Below, piece after piece: positions 56,801 to 63,132 of a DNA stretch of 64,000 bases. The DNA is from Coccinella septempunctata (taxonomy: Eukaryota; Arthropoda; Insecta; Coleoptera; Coccinellidae): positions 10,790,501 to 10,854,500 of the forward strand of contig NC_058191.1 of the NCBI RefSeq assembly GCF_907165205.1, written 5' to 3'. Under the pieces are notes generated by a model. That model worked only from the letters and a program-made list of their open reading frames with translations, ran no database searches and was not told the origin of the DNA. A program made the translations under genes and the position numbers. Each line of letters starts with the position of its first letter. The first letter of the stretch is position 1.

Positions 56801-58235
56801 TCCCATAAGGCGACCACTCACGCCCGGCAGACGAGCGGTTTCAAGTTTTGGTAATAAAGTTGAACCAAAGTGCCAAACCAAACCTTTGGTAACTTATGAG
56901 GTAGTTGTTTTTGCTGCCAGCTCTCGGACTATTAGGAACAATATTTTTTCTACAAGCGCTTGAAATATATAAATATATCCATTTCACGAAACAGATCATA
57001 TCCCATTTGATTAATTCATATACAATGACAGACGTAATTCTGCATGTCATTACTATGGGTTTCTCATCGTTGACGTTCTATGCATAGAATCATGATAGAA
57101 TTTAATTTACTCTATAATATTTGCGTGCGGGAAAAACCCCTGCTAATCCATTCCCGCACGCAAATGCGTGCGGGAAAGAAATAGCAGGCGGTTTTCCCGC
57201 ACGTTTTGGGAAAGTGACTCTTTGCAACTTGGAATGCGTGCGGGAAAAAGGTTGAACGCGCACGCTTGTAGAAAAAAGTTTCATTCGAGGCTCTAGATAC
57301 GTCAAATGGACACTATATGTTATAATATAATATGTTTCCCCCTAAAAGGAGATATGATCATCGCCGTTATCTTGTAGAACCCGTATAGAACTGCTCATCT
57401 TACAACTTGTCAATATAAGACCTACTGTAATAGCACAACACAAAATTAGATACTGCAACATCTCTCTATTTGGTGGATAATTTCTTCAGATAATGTTATT
57501 GATTCCAATCAGAGTGTGGAAAATATGTAACATAAGTTATTAAAATCCAAGAGGGTTTCAATTTCTCCTTTCATCACCTAATGTAATTTTACAGGTTATG
57601 GCATGACTGAAACTACCAGTATAATTAGTTATGCATATCCAAATGTTATCAAAGGAAGGACATCGAGCAAAGGATCTGTTGGAATACCACTCTTCAACAC
57701 AAGAATCAAAATTTTGAACATAGATGACGAAAAAAGCCCGCCATTGGGACCTCTTAAAACCGGTGAAATTTACGTCAAGGGACCTCAGGTGATGAAAGGT
57801 TATTTGAATCGTCCTGAAGAGACCACCAAGTGTCTTTCAACAGACGGATGGCTACGAACTGGTGACATAGGCTACTACAACGAAGATGGCTTCCTTTTCA
57901 TCACTGATCGTTTCAAGGAATTAATTAAAGTGAAAGCACACCAGGTACCGCCAGCGGAACTCGAAAGCATCATTCGCTCCTTTCCAGGTGTTTCTGAGGC
58001 AGCTGTGATAGGGATACCACACCCGAGCAGTGGGGAGGTACCGAGGGCTTACGTAGTGCCGAAAAAAGGGACTGTCATTGATGTTAAAAAATTGGATGAA
58101 TTTGTTTCTTCGAATGTCGCCAAATATAAGGAGCTTAAGGGTGGTATTGTGGTTGTTGATGAGATACCTAAGAGTCCTTCTGGAAAAATTTTGAGGAGGC
58201 TAATTAAAGAAGAATTTTCACGAAATGATAGATGA
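23694..58235 (+). CDS. Acyl-CoA synthetase, 4-coumarate-CoA-ligase/luciferase-like, complete
   Basis: Seven exons join in frame: 23694-23891, 32188-32398, 32452-32582, 41231-41459, 45445-45633, 49246-49389, 57595-58235. They give 580 residues, close to the usual 540-600. The enzyme class activates a carboxylic acid with ATP to an acyl-adenylate and transfers it to CoA. Motifs in order: FPDVEIPKLTLPEF (about 39-52), P-loop SSGTTGLPKG (219-228), YGMTET (369-374), RTGD (Asp458), DRFKELIKVKAHQ hinge (Arg473), PSGKILRR (Lys565). All the catalytic landmarks of the ANL family are present. Residues 1-26 are basic with no acidic residue, suggesting mitochondrial targeting. The C-terminus ends RNDR, with no peroxisomal SKL-type signal. 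The hinge has KA where most relatives have KG. Introns total over 30 kb and are full of transposons, yet all exons are open. Substrate is unknown; luciferase activity is not implied. Confidence 0.93.
24961..25700 (+). mobile_element. LINE 3' part, interrupted by a MITE
   Basis: The frame reads LYWDRTVLTDRKI, breaks at a 192-bp insertion, and resumes THNRPDLILLNKDEDTALFI. It continues DVAIPNNNDLLDRHTEKISK and, after one stop, IPIVISSTGLIPKKLLENL and MQKAVLLGTARTVRKYM. This C-terminal region is typical of a widespread insect non-LTR retrotransposon group. It ends near LNPFDI at 25700. It lies in synthetase intron 1. Confidence 0.7.
25027..25218. mobile_element. 192-bp MITE with TAA target duplication (PIF/Harbinger-like)
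   Basis: It begins AGCCCGTTTGCAACAGCCG and ends with the reverse complement (CGGCTGTTGCAAACGGGCT). TAA flanks both sides (25024-25026 and 25219-25221). Removing it and one TAA restores the reading frame of the surrounding LINE. Confidence 0.85.
25983..26882. mobile_element. 900-bp non-autonomous DNA transposon with long TIR and TA target site
   Basis: It starts GGCTGTGACTAGAGTCCCGA and ends with the near-perfect reverse complement, giving about 45 bp of TIR. TA flanks both ends. Internal copies of a GTCCAGTCCCGA motif recur near both ends. No transposase frame was seen. Confidence 0.78.
26905..27010 (+). mobile_element. Second copy of the LINE 3' terminus
   Basis: The stretch AAACCTGGAAAGGGCTCCAA through CTTAATCCTTTTGATATCTG repeats the end of the LINE at 25605-25700. 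The TA-flanked transposon lies between the two copies. Confidence 0.6.
27140..28590 (+). mobile_element. Jockey/CR1-like LINE, 5'-truncated
   Basis: An open frame at 27092-27886 carries reverse transcriptase motifs: WKLARVTPVHKKG, LTCMDSSKAFDCLDH, RGLPQGSVLGPILFALYIDD, and LLFADD. After frameshifts the C-terminal part (28159-28452) ends RKMKRFLKENAFYSMDEFL and a stop. The 3' end is a short (TTTATG)n tail near 28578. It lies in synthetase intron 1. Confidence 0.82.
29130..30090 (+). mobile_element. RTE/BovB-type LINE remnant (reverse transcriptase)
   Basis: Broken frames carry LYKLFMKLITNRLTAKLDLY, STEQAGFREGCSTIDYLHT, RGVRQGDTISPKLFTLALEH, LRLADDIVLICNS and EMNFNKTKVMSPDN. This is the pattern of insect endonuclease-reverse transcriptases. 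The catalytic box reads LADD rather than FADD, and stops are frequent. Confidence 0.75.
30135..30178 (+). repeat. Direct repeat, left copy, flanking the Jockey-like LINE
   Basis: CCTTAATTCTTAATAGGGAA and then GGAGGTGAG-TTTACCTCAATTG. A similar block occurs at 31491-31535 (CCTTAATTCTTCATAGGGAA and onward), bracketing the LINE frames. Confidence 0.55.
30181..31452 (+). mobile_element. Jockey-like LINE fragment
   Basis: Three overlapping frames (30177-30620, 30581-31012, 30967-31452) give TDFSKAFDKVDISSLLSEL, PQGSHLGPLLFLIFINGI, ILLFADDLKIF and DLGVVLDPKLTFHHH. The post-RT part includes YYAFIFSRLNFTMSVWSPHY. Two frameshifts (about 30590 and 30970) kill it. About 45-bp similar direct repeats lie just outside both ends. 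Confidence 0.8.
31491..31535 (+). repeat. Direct repeat, right copy, flanking the Jockey-like LINE
   Basis: This is the counterpart of 30135-30178. It is followed by a short inverted pair (CCTCAATTGGAGGACAAT and ATTGTCTTCCAATTGAGG) at about 31528-31594. Confidence 0.55.
32188..32398 (+). CDS. Synthetase exon 2
   Basis: It follows a TTTTCTCAG acceptor and begins ECSETKRKYTYGEINRK, the usual YTY-E motif of the family. It ends at a GTAAGT donor in phase 1. The next intron is only 53 bp. Confidence 0.88.
32452..32582 (+). CDS. Synthetase exon 3
   Basis: It encodes DEIFRQLDDSGAKLVITE and onward, the strand preceding the P-loop domain. It ends at GTAAGT, phase 0. Confidence 0.88.
32765..33628 (+). 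mobile_element. Nested hAT element with perfect 8-bp target duplication
   Basis: TIR CAGTGGCGGCTGG / CCGCCACTG, flanked on both sides by CAAGGGCC (32757-32764, 33629-33636). A + strand frame at about 33180-33510 reads LAEKSRNQLLGRPTPDLNLT and ARAGFRDLKHLNENIKKHE. This is the N-terminal part of a ZMYM/DUF4371-type hAT transposase, followed by a possible donor. At 864 bp it is too short to be autonomous. Confidence 0.88.
34004..34207. mobile_element. 204-bp MITE with TAA target duplication
   Basis: It starts GGGCCTTGTCCCACCAAAGC. The inverted right end reads GGGCGTTGTCCCAGCAAAGC (18 of 20 identical). TAA flanks both sides (34001-34003, 34208-34210), as for PIF/Harbinger elements. It is inserted in the outer hAT element. 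Inside, ACGCAACAGCGAC occurs near both ends and also in the middle. Confidence 0.85.
36690..38515. repeat. 61-bp tandem satellite, about 30 copies
   Basis: A unit of the form TTCTGTATTGATAATTCTGC then ATTTTCAAAACGCAG then TTTTTGATGTACAGTGACTGC repeats every 61 bp. Variants recur: a GCAGATTTTCTG-type monomer occurs at 37005, 37493, 37920 and 38225, at spacings of 8, 7 and 5 units. The core TGCATTTTCAAAATGCA is an 8-bp inverted repeat around one base. Because 61 is not a multiple of 3, the minus-strand open frames here are an artefact of the repeat. Confidence 0.95.
39100..39610. repeat. Degenerate repeat block related to the satellite
   Basis: Imperfect units of about 60 bp alternate CTGCATTTGAAGTGCAGCT and GCTGTACAGTTTTAGCAC. 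They share TACAGT and CTGCA words with the main array but are much more diverged. Confidence 0.6.
39900..40180. repeat. ACAGGGTGTCCC-type interspersed repeat
   Basis: ACAGGGTGTCCCGGATAAGA at about 39906 begins a block that ends near ATCACCCTGTACA at 40170. Such ends recur in insect DNA transposon debris and elsewhere in the window. No gene is inside; the open frame at 40021-40245 is not supported. Confidence 0.4.
41231..41459 (+). CDS. Synthetase exon 4: AMP-binding P-loop
   Basis: It carries FLPYSSGTTGLPKGVQLTHN. I place the donor at GTGCGT after 41459 rather than the identical hexamer after 41434. This keeps VRFLNETS, a conserved stretch, and fits the phase-1 acceptor of exon 5. Confidence 0.87.
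42662..42945. repeat. Three tandem copies of a 109-bp unit
   Basis: The motif CCCCGGGTATCCACACCAGCAG recurs with changes at about 42687, 42797 and 42905. Each copy is preceded by GGTGAGCCAC-CC-AAAGT-like sequence and followed by AGTAGGGGT. The minus-strand open frame across it is a repeat artefact. Confidence 0.8.
43138..43920. mobile_element. Foldback Penelope-like element, arms of about 375 bp
   Basis: The left arm (about 43138-43513) and right arm (about 43546-43920) are near-identical inverted copies around a short pyrimidine-rich spacer. The right arm carries CTGAAGA (43819) and GAAAC (43843) with GGAG/CTCC able to pair between, a hammerhead-like core of the kind found in Penelope-like elements. 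The left arm has the inverse. No reverse transcriptase remains. Confidence 0.75.
43819..43850 (+). ncRNA. Hammerhead-ribozyme-like core (right arm)
   Basis: CTGAAGA fits the CUGANGA box. GGAG (43827-43830) can pair with CTCC (43839-43842) as stem II, and GAAA follows at 43843. One A before stem II is unpaired. Stems I and III were not resolved, so activity is not claimed. Confidence 0.4.
44905..45250 (+). mobile_element. LINE 3' end (C-terminal region and TCTAA tail)
   Basis: One frame reads LTGALTGHCPVRYHLKHMGK then TPDDTCRY and, after stops, LGSWFLEPEQVMDVAPRKVV, the region after RNase H of R1/Jockey-like elements. The end is a (TCTAA)n repeat at about 45233-45249. It lies in synthetase intron 4. 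Confidence 0.65.
45445..45633 (+). CDS. Synthetase exon 5
   Basis: It follows a CCACAG acceptor and encodes FPTTLPLYHAFGYNVVMN then GGKVVTLRKFSP, the family's LP-YH-G motif. It ends at GTACGT, phase 1. Confidence 0.87.
45850..48030 (+). mobile_element. Ty3/gypsy LTR retrotransposon remnant
   Basis: In order: a gag-like fragment (about 45925-46107, LAYPTAQDNLLEQLAVQRFV), a decayed CCHC-like knuckle (about 46270-46310), a protease-region fragment (46532-46804), and reverse transcriptase. The RT reads IIELPHCPWSSPVILMEKK, RFCVDYRCLNEVTKMDSYPI and, in another frame, CLVYLDDVIVFGRTFDDHL (about 47210). Several stops and frameshifts make it inactive. RNase H and integrase are missing; 47640-48030 looks like a truncated LTR. 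It lies in synthetase intron 5. Confidence 0.78.
48502..49134. mobile_element. Penelope-like foldback with 14-bp target duplication
   Basis: Arms at about 48528-48637 and 49023-49134 are inverted copies. TAGCAATATTTATG occurs immediately before (48488-48501) and after (49135-49148) the unit. The right arm carries CTGAAGA (49046) and GAAAC (49071) with GGC/GCC able to pair, the same layout as the element at 43.1-43.9 kb. Confidence 0.78.
49046..49080 (+). ncRNA. Hammerhead-ribozyme-like core (second element)
   Basis: A CTGAAGA box, an unpaired A, GGC (49054-49056) pairing with GCC (49068-49070), then GAAAC. The same spacing and extra A as at 43819 suggest one family. Folding of stems I and III was not established. 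Confidence 0.4.
49246..49389 (+). CDS. Synthetase exon 6
   Basis: It encodes LRNLRFLVSGAAPLSES, the conserved SGAAPL block. It starts only 111 bp after a Penelope-like foldback insertion and ends at GTATTC, phase 1. Confidence 0.88.
50390..50990 (+). pseudogene. Tc1-like transposase remnant
   Basis: In shifting frames: SRRLNVSQSL (about 50518), RRNLRRAASRLIRSLRVARG then VLISNQTVRR (about 50645-50735), and VNSDGRTLV and onward. This is the helix-turn-helix and linker part of Tc1-like transposases, with many stops. Confidence 0.5.
51987..53745 (+). pseudogene. Tc1-like transposase gene, disrupted
   Basis: The N-terminal part (51987 to about 52390) has HTH motifs (YTRIAERFGVSHTSVSRML). A 1-bp loss near 52393 shifts the frame before the first catalytic Asp (LFTDESRF is found in another frame at about 52420). 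A LINE fragment then interrupts after DNGAMNADKYIQ, and the C-terminal half (53410-53745) is intact. DD34E spacing assigns it to Tc1 rather than mariner. Confidence 0.8.
52637..53400 (+). mobile_element. 5'-truncated LINE inserted in the Tc1-like transposon
   Basis: A frame at 52692-52970 reads VPGFDLPRKIWCTLNRLRTG, then a Cys-rich CECGAEEETIDHLVNSC, a LINE C-terminal tail. A 3' UTR and a (TA)n tail at about 53380-53399 follow. Removing it rejoins the transposase reading frame. Confidence 0.75.
54388..56932. mobile_element. 2.5-kb palindrome: 750-bp inverted arms around a DD41D transposase
   Basis: Left arm about 54388-55136 and right arm about 56183-56932 are inverted copies at high identity (for example ATAGTCCGAGAGCTGGCAGC and GCTGCCAGCTCTCGGACTAT at the outer ends). 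Inside each arm is a TA then CAGGGTGGTCCAG boundary (about 54680 and 56645), which looks like the true TIR of a mariner-like element. The flanking 285 bp are inverted too. The loop holds a minus-strand transposase pseudogene. Confidence 0.82.
55228..56090 (-). pseudogene. Mariner-like transposase, DD41D (rosa-like)
   Basis: On the minus strand: an HTH-like part (WRILREFDRNPTTSSRIAAR), a frameshift near 55925, then ILWTDESSF with the first Asp, and a stop near 55700. A 130-residue frame (55620-55228) follows with FQLDGCPAHF and PDITPLDYFVWG. Exactly 41 residues separate the second and third Asp, the spacing reported for rosa-type mariners. It is inactive. Confidence 0.78.
57120..57260. repeat. 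Cluster of CGTGCGGGAAA words, some palindromic
   Basis: GCGTGCGGGAAA or its complement occurs five times. Two copies face each other at about 57152-57177 with 12-bp arms and 2 bp between. The cluster lies about 330 bp upstream of synthetase exon 7. Confidence 0.65.
57595..58235 (+). CDS. Synthetase exon 7: adenylate site, hinge and C-terminal domain
   Basis: It encodes residues 368-580: GYGMTETT, the TGD loop, the hinge, and the mobile C-terminal domain with the catalytic lysine of PSGK. It ends with TGA at 58233-58235; an AATAAA at 58283-58288 follows. Confidence 0.95.
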
Positions 58236-58282
58236 TATAAGAGTTATTGAAATATGTAATTTATTGATTGAAATGGTGGAAG

Positions 58283-58288
58283 AATAAA
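58283..58288 (+). terminator. Polyadenylation signal of the acyl-CoA synthetase
   Basis: AATAAA lies 48 bp after the stop codon. A second AATAAA follows near 58320. Confidence 0.55.
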
Positions 58289-58299
58289 TTTTGGGCATT

Positions 58300-59394
58300 A
58301 TTCATTTTTCAGTGTGTTAAATAAAATACCAGTCGAGTATACATAAAAAATTTGATGTATTCACATAACCAAAAATATATAGACTTTTTTGATTTATTGG
58401 ATTTGTAATGCTTTGTTCATGGTATATTTTTATTCCAACTGGTACCAAATAAAAATGTAATTGAGTCAGGAACTAGAGGAAATACCCACAGATCGAAACA
58501 AAGCAAAGGTGCCGCACTCTACATTTTCATAAATATCCCAGTAAGCCTGCGACTTCCGCTACTCGGCGGTCATTCTAGGTGCGTCAAGTTGCTGACTCAC
58601 CTATTGAATTTTGGTATCAAAATTTTTTAGGAATTTTGTGCTCATTTTGTGCTAATTTGTGCCATATGTAAAATATTTCACAACTGATGATGAAACGATA
58701 CTTGCTTTCATAGTAACGGAGTGAAAAATTAATTTCCGTCACTAGACGATTTTAAAGGAATCTACGAGAGAAGCTTTTTAAGGCGTTTTTGGTACTTTTA
58801 ATTTGAAATAATAGCAACATTCTATTGGAAATTAGAAAAAATATTGTGTGAAACAAGTTGGGAAACACAATTTTTCGTATTTCGCGTTTTTTTGCGAAAC
58901 GAGCGAAGCGAGACATTATAAAATTCTCGAACTGTATACATAAGCAATGCATCAATCATATTTCATGCAATCTTTCAATATTCAGTACCACATTGCAAAA
59001 AGATTGCTTTCATTCATACTACAAAAAATCTGACAAATTCTTCATTTTTTGTTTTCCTGTCATCTTGAAATTCTCAAATCTGTGCATCTACGATAATTTA
59101 AATAATCATGATCCTCATTAGTGATACGTTAACATACCAAATATTAAAATTTCCTAAAATTCAGAGAACAAATAAACTAACCTAGATCTCAGAACTGAGA
59201 AACCTCTTTTAAATTCCCAACTGAAATAATCTTTTATATGAAACTAAAATTTGTACCACTAAACGATTCGAATTATTACTCACGACAATTCAACAATACT
59301 TTTATTTGGATAAAACTGAAATTTCAAAAATAACCTTCAAATTTCAATGCGTTAGATTTTTTAAATTTTTTTATAATTTCCAGGTTGACTCCTT
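58300..59394. other. Intergenic after the synthetase; nothing recognised
   Basis: AT-rich, with no exon or transposon motif that I can support. Short open frames at 58752-59121 on both strands lack any family resemblance. Confidence 0.4.
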
Positions 59395-59770
59395 TCTCAA
59401 TTTTCAATATCCATTTCCTGACTGAACAGATAGATATCATTGATATTGAAGACACCACGTACTCCATCTGTGTTAATCTTCTTCAATCGATAACTATTCA
59501 AATTGTTTTTGGTATGAATCATATATGGTCCTTCAAAAGGAGGCAATAGTTTTACGCAAATATCTTTCTTATTATCAGATACCTACGCTTTTAGATCTGA
59601 TGATAACTGAATCTCCATTCTTAAATGTAATTTTCTTCTTTTTCTTCTTCTCTATCCTTTTGAATTATTTCTCCCCACTTTTTTCTTAACTTCTAATTTC
59701 TTGAAAGATGTCTTCATAATTCCTTTCATCTATATCATCCCAGTGTCTTTCAGGTTTCATTTGTTTCATC
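59395..59770 (-). mobile_element. LTR retrotransposon integrase C-terminus (remnant)
   Basis: On the minus strand: MKPERHWDDIDERNYEDIFQ, then ITFKNGDSVIIRSKS, then PPFEGPYMIHTKNNLNSYRL and GVRGVFNINDIYLF. This is the pattern of the end of a retroelement integrase, where a short beta-barrel precedes the stop. Stops and a frameshift are present. Confidence 0.55.
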
Positions 59771-60159
59771 AAAAATAATGGAGTTTCCTCTGTTATTTAT
59801 TTGGAATTGAATTAAAAAAGTTCTACCTTGTGTAATTCTAGATCCCAAGACTTCCTTCAACTAATATCCTCAAAAATTTCTTTGTTTTATATTACTTTTG
59901 TTTATTTTTTGTTTGTTTTGAAGCATTTATTAATTAATACATTTCAATGAGTATTGTCTGTTTTATTGAATCAAGGTATAGGTACTTCAACATAAATTGA
60001 AGTAGAATATCACTTTGTTTAATCGATATGTAGATATTACTATGGATGTGTCAAGTTCTCCGATAAACCTGCAAGCGTGCAAAATCTTCACTATGCTTAC
60101 TATTTAGTGACTCACAGGAAAAACTCAAAATATCTCGAAAACGGAACGGGAACAATATT

Positions 60160-61675
60160 TTTTTTTTTTTATTAAAAGAAGGTGTCTCGACTGCTATGGT
60201 CATTGACACAGAGGGACATTAAAATCAACAATGAGGTAAATTAAATACAATGAGCAATGGATAGACTATCAAGAAAGTTCACTATGTTAACACTGAAGTC
60301 CGGCTTGGTGAGGTCTGCACTTAAGTTTCCCTGGAGGCCATGTAATTCTCGGTTCGCAGAGTGGAAGGAGCAGTCCATTAGGATGTGCTTGACAGTGAGC
60401 ACTGTGTTGCAGTGTTCACATAGCGGGGGCGCAGATGAAGCCATAAGGTAACCGTGGGTGTATCTGGTGTGTCCAATTCTGAGTCTTCTCATTATGACTG
60501 TGGTCCGTCTGTCTGATATGGTGAACTTGAGAGGTTTCACGCTTGGGTGGATATCATGTAGCTTAGATGAATTGCGGTCCCATTCTTGTTGCCATCTTTC
60601 CTGAATTTTGGACGTTAGGAGTGCTTGTAGATCTTTTTGTGTGGTGATGTTGGATGTTTCGGTGAGGTCCTTGGAGGCGCTCTTAGCGGCTTTGTCGGCG
60701 AGTTCGTTTCCGGGTATGCCTACATGTGAGGGTGTCCAAATTATTGTCAGGCGGTGATGGATATTAATTAGCTGTTGATAGTGGTCGTGGATATTTTGGG
60801 CGATAGGATCTTTGTGTGTCGGTCTTTGATGTGCTCTACGGAAGACGCTGAGTCGGTGCATATAGCAACATTATGGTGGTTGGTATTTATGTTTTCTATT
60901 GCTTTGAGGATGGCATATAGTTCCCCCGTAAGAACACTTGCATAGTTTGGTAGTTGGTATTGTTGTAGAACACTATTCTCAGTAGCCACAGAGCAAAACA
61001 GTCCAGCATCACTTTTCGAGGCGACAGTGAAGTAGACAATGTCGTATGACCCCTCTTCAATTTTTTGCATAAATTTCTGTTGGATTAGGCGACTTTGTGT
61101 TACATGCTTAGGCAGCTTAGATAGGCATGTGTCAACAGGTGGAACTGATTTTTGCCATGGTGGAGTCAGGGGGATTGGGTATGGTAAGGTATTTGAAAAA
61201 TCAATATCGGGTATTAGACTTTTGAGAGTATATGCCAGTGGGTGGTTGTGCACAGGAGTTTGAACCGTTGATACAGAAGAGAAGAGATGGGGGTATAGAG
61301 GGTTGTGAGCATCAGCAGATACGCGTGCTGCGTATGTAAGCAGTAGTTGTTGCCTTCTCGGTTGGAGGGGGAGTTCGTTTGCTTCAATATAAATGCTCTC
61401 AGCTGGGCTCGACCTGAAAGCTCCTAAGCAAAGTCGGAGTCCGGTGTTATGAATTGCGTCAAGTGATTTAAGATTGGTTTTGGAGGGTGAGAGGTATATT
61501 ATGCTGCCGTAGTCGAGTTTCGATCTGATGAGGGTTCTGTACAATCTTAGTAGTACTTCTTCTTCTGAGCCCCATTGTGTGTGGGATAGCGTCTTTACCC
61601 AGGTAGAAGGGTGTTGTCTCGAAGACGTCTTCATTAGGTCTTTATTGGTCTTCGACGTCACTCGGACGTACAATA
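60160..61675 (-). mobile_element. I-type LINE, 3' part with RNase H and poly(A) tail
   Basis: Minus-strand frames 61673-60768 and 60861-60241 give the post-RT region (LYRTLIRSKLDYGSIIY) and RNase H (ASVLTGELYAILKAIE, AICTDSASSVEHI, WTPSHVGIPGNELADKAAK). The tail RLRIGHTRYTHGYLM-CEHC follows. A frameshift near 60790 splits it. A T-run at about 60157-60170 is the poly(A) tail on the minus strand, marking the 3' end. Among the LINEs here it is the best preserved. Confidence 0.85.
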
Positions 61676-61800
61676 ACGTCTCTGAGACGTCAATTCAAGT
61701 ACGCTAGTAAGACGTCGTACAATAACGTCTCCGAGACGTCAATTCAAGTGGGCTAGTAAGACGTCACACAAAAGACGTCTGAATAACGTTATTCTTAGAC
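61620..61800. repeat. GACGTC-rich repeat with two 49-bp tandem copies
   Basis: GTACAATAACGTCTC-GAGACGTC begins at 61668 and again at 61717. The palindrome GACGTC or close relatives occur about ten times in 180 bp. A similar GACGTC/GTACG-rich block lies at about 62358-62445, perhaps the other end of one element. Confidence 0.7.
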
Positions 61801-62129
61801 CACTCTGAGACTTTAGACTTATAATTTTTTCAAGGATCGATATATATCGGACAGTTTGAATATAGATATGTAGATATGAAACGGAGGATGACGACCGTTA
61901 AATTATAAATCGCTATATTCATATCCTTTAGATTCAAGGAAAATGAAATTATTTGCAGTCAAAAGCCTGAAAAAAATATGACTAGCTATCCTGTTCCATT
62001 TATCCTATGTAAATGCATGTGTCAACGCATTGATAATTCATCTTTTGCTTCATTTCCGTTAGTACATAGTCTTGAAAATAACTTTTTCTGACACACTTTT
62101 TCATGATACTCAATACCAATAATACCACC

Positions 62130-62310
62130 ATCTTACACAGCCTCGACGGCCGTAACGGCAGCGCACTCGGCTAGGATGCCGGAGGTAGCGGGTTCGAATC
62201 CCGCAGATATCATAGATGTTTGTGGGTGTCTTGTACCTAGGATTTCTAATAATGTATGCTGATATGCTCGAACACAAGGCCAGGGGGGAGAAAAAAAACA
62301 ATGTTAGTTT
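62130..62310 (+). mobile_element. tRNA-derived SINE candidate
   Basis: GCGGGTTCGAATCCCGC forms a perfect 5-bp T-arm with the RNA polymerase III B box. An A-box-like stretch lies about 45 bp upstream (GGCCGTAACGGCAGCGC). A tRNA-unrelated body and an A-rich end (about 62290) follow. The acceptor stem is not paired, so it is not a working tRNA gene. Confidence 0.6.
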
Positions 62311-62571
62311 ATGTTTCATTTTTATCCATGAAATTCTAAAAGTTTCTGAAAAATACTGACGTCCTCAGTACGTAAGAAAGACGTACGCAAGACGTAAAAG
62401 TACCGAATAATCGTCTTCCAAATTCGTCTTCAAGACGTCACCGTAAAGGCAAGCGCACATACAACGGCATCGGACGGACGGCATGGATCGGAATAAATTA
62501 CTTTCAATGGAACTGAATGGAGCAACGCACATATGGGCGGACGGCAGGCATCGCATCGCATCGCATCCGAC

Positions 62572-63124
62572 TAGAGGTGTGTAGTTCGTGAACGAACTAG
62601 TTCAATTGAACTATTCCGTGTAAGGAACGAAAGGAACTAGTTCACGAATAGTTCGAAGTATAGTTCACTCGTTCCCTGAATGACAGAAACGATCGATGAG
62701 TTCGCAACGTTTTCGTATCTCCCTCACCCTAAAAAGTTCATCGAATCTCACTGTATTTTTTATTTTATAACTATTGACCTCAATATATTTCGTTTTATTG
62801 ATCTTTTTTCTTTTATTCTCGAAACAAATCCCAGAACCCAGCAAATAGCATAAGGCTTGAAATAATACACTTCCACTTGTTTTCTCGTGAAACCCGTTAA
62901 CCCGTATCAGAGTTCAGTTTCAATTCAACGTTAGTCCAGTTCCAGACATGAAAGAACGACTGCATATCACTAATTCATAGCATACCAATAACCGTCAATC
63001 GTTCCATGATTCATAATGGAAGTGAACGATTGTGAACTAGTGAACGATTCATGTGAACTATTCACCATCGTGAACGAGAACTAGTGAACTATATCCTCTG
63101 AGTGAACTAGAACTCCCACCTCTA
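62572..63124. mobile_element. hAT MITE with perfect 8-bp target duplication
   Basis: It begins TAGAGGTGTGTAGTTC and ends GAACTCCCACCTCTA, its inverted form. CATCCGAC flanks both sides (62564-62571 and 63125-63132). The body is full of GAACTAGTTCA-type palindromes near both ends. It is inserted in another repeat rich in CGGACGG and GCATCG words. Confidence 0.88.
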
Positions 63125-63132
63125 CATCCGAC

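Noticed and set aside
23694..58235. True luciferase (light-producing) annotation
   Set aside because: Sequence shows only the shared adenylation fold; luciferase activity cannot be inferred, and most insect family members are fatty or aromatic acid CoA ligases.
62147..62207. Functional tRNA gene
   Set aside because: T-arm and B box are perfect, but the acceptor ends do not pair and the A box is irregular; a SINE head is the better reading.
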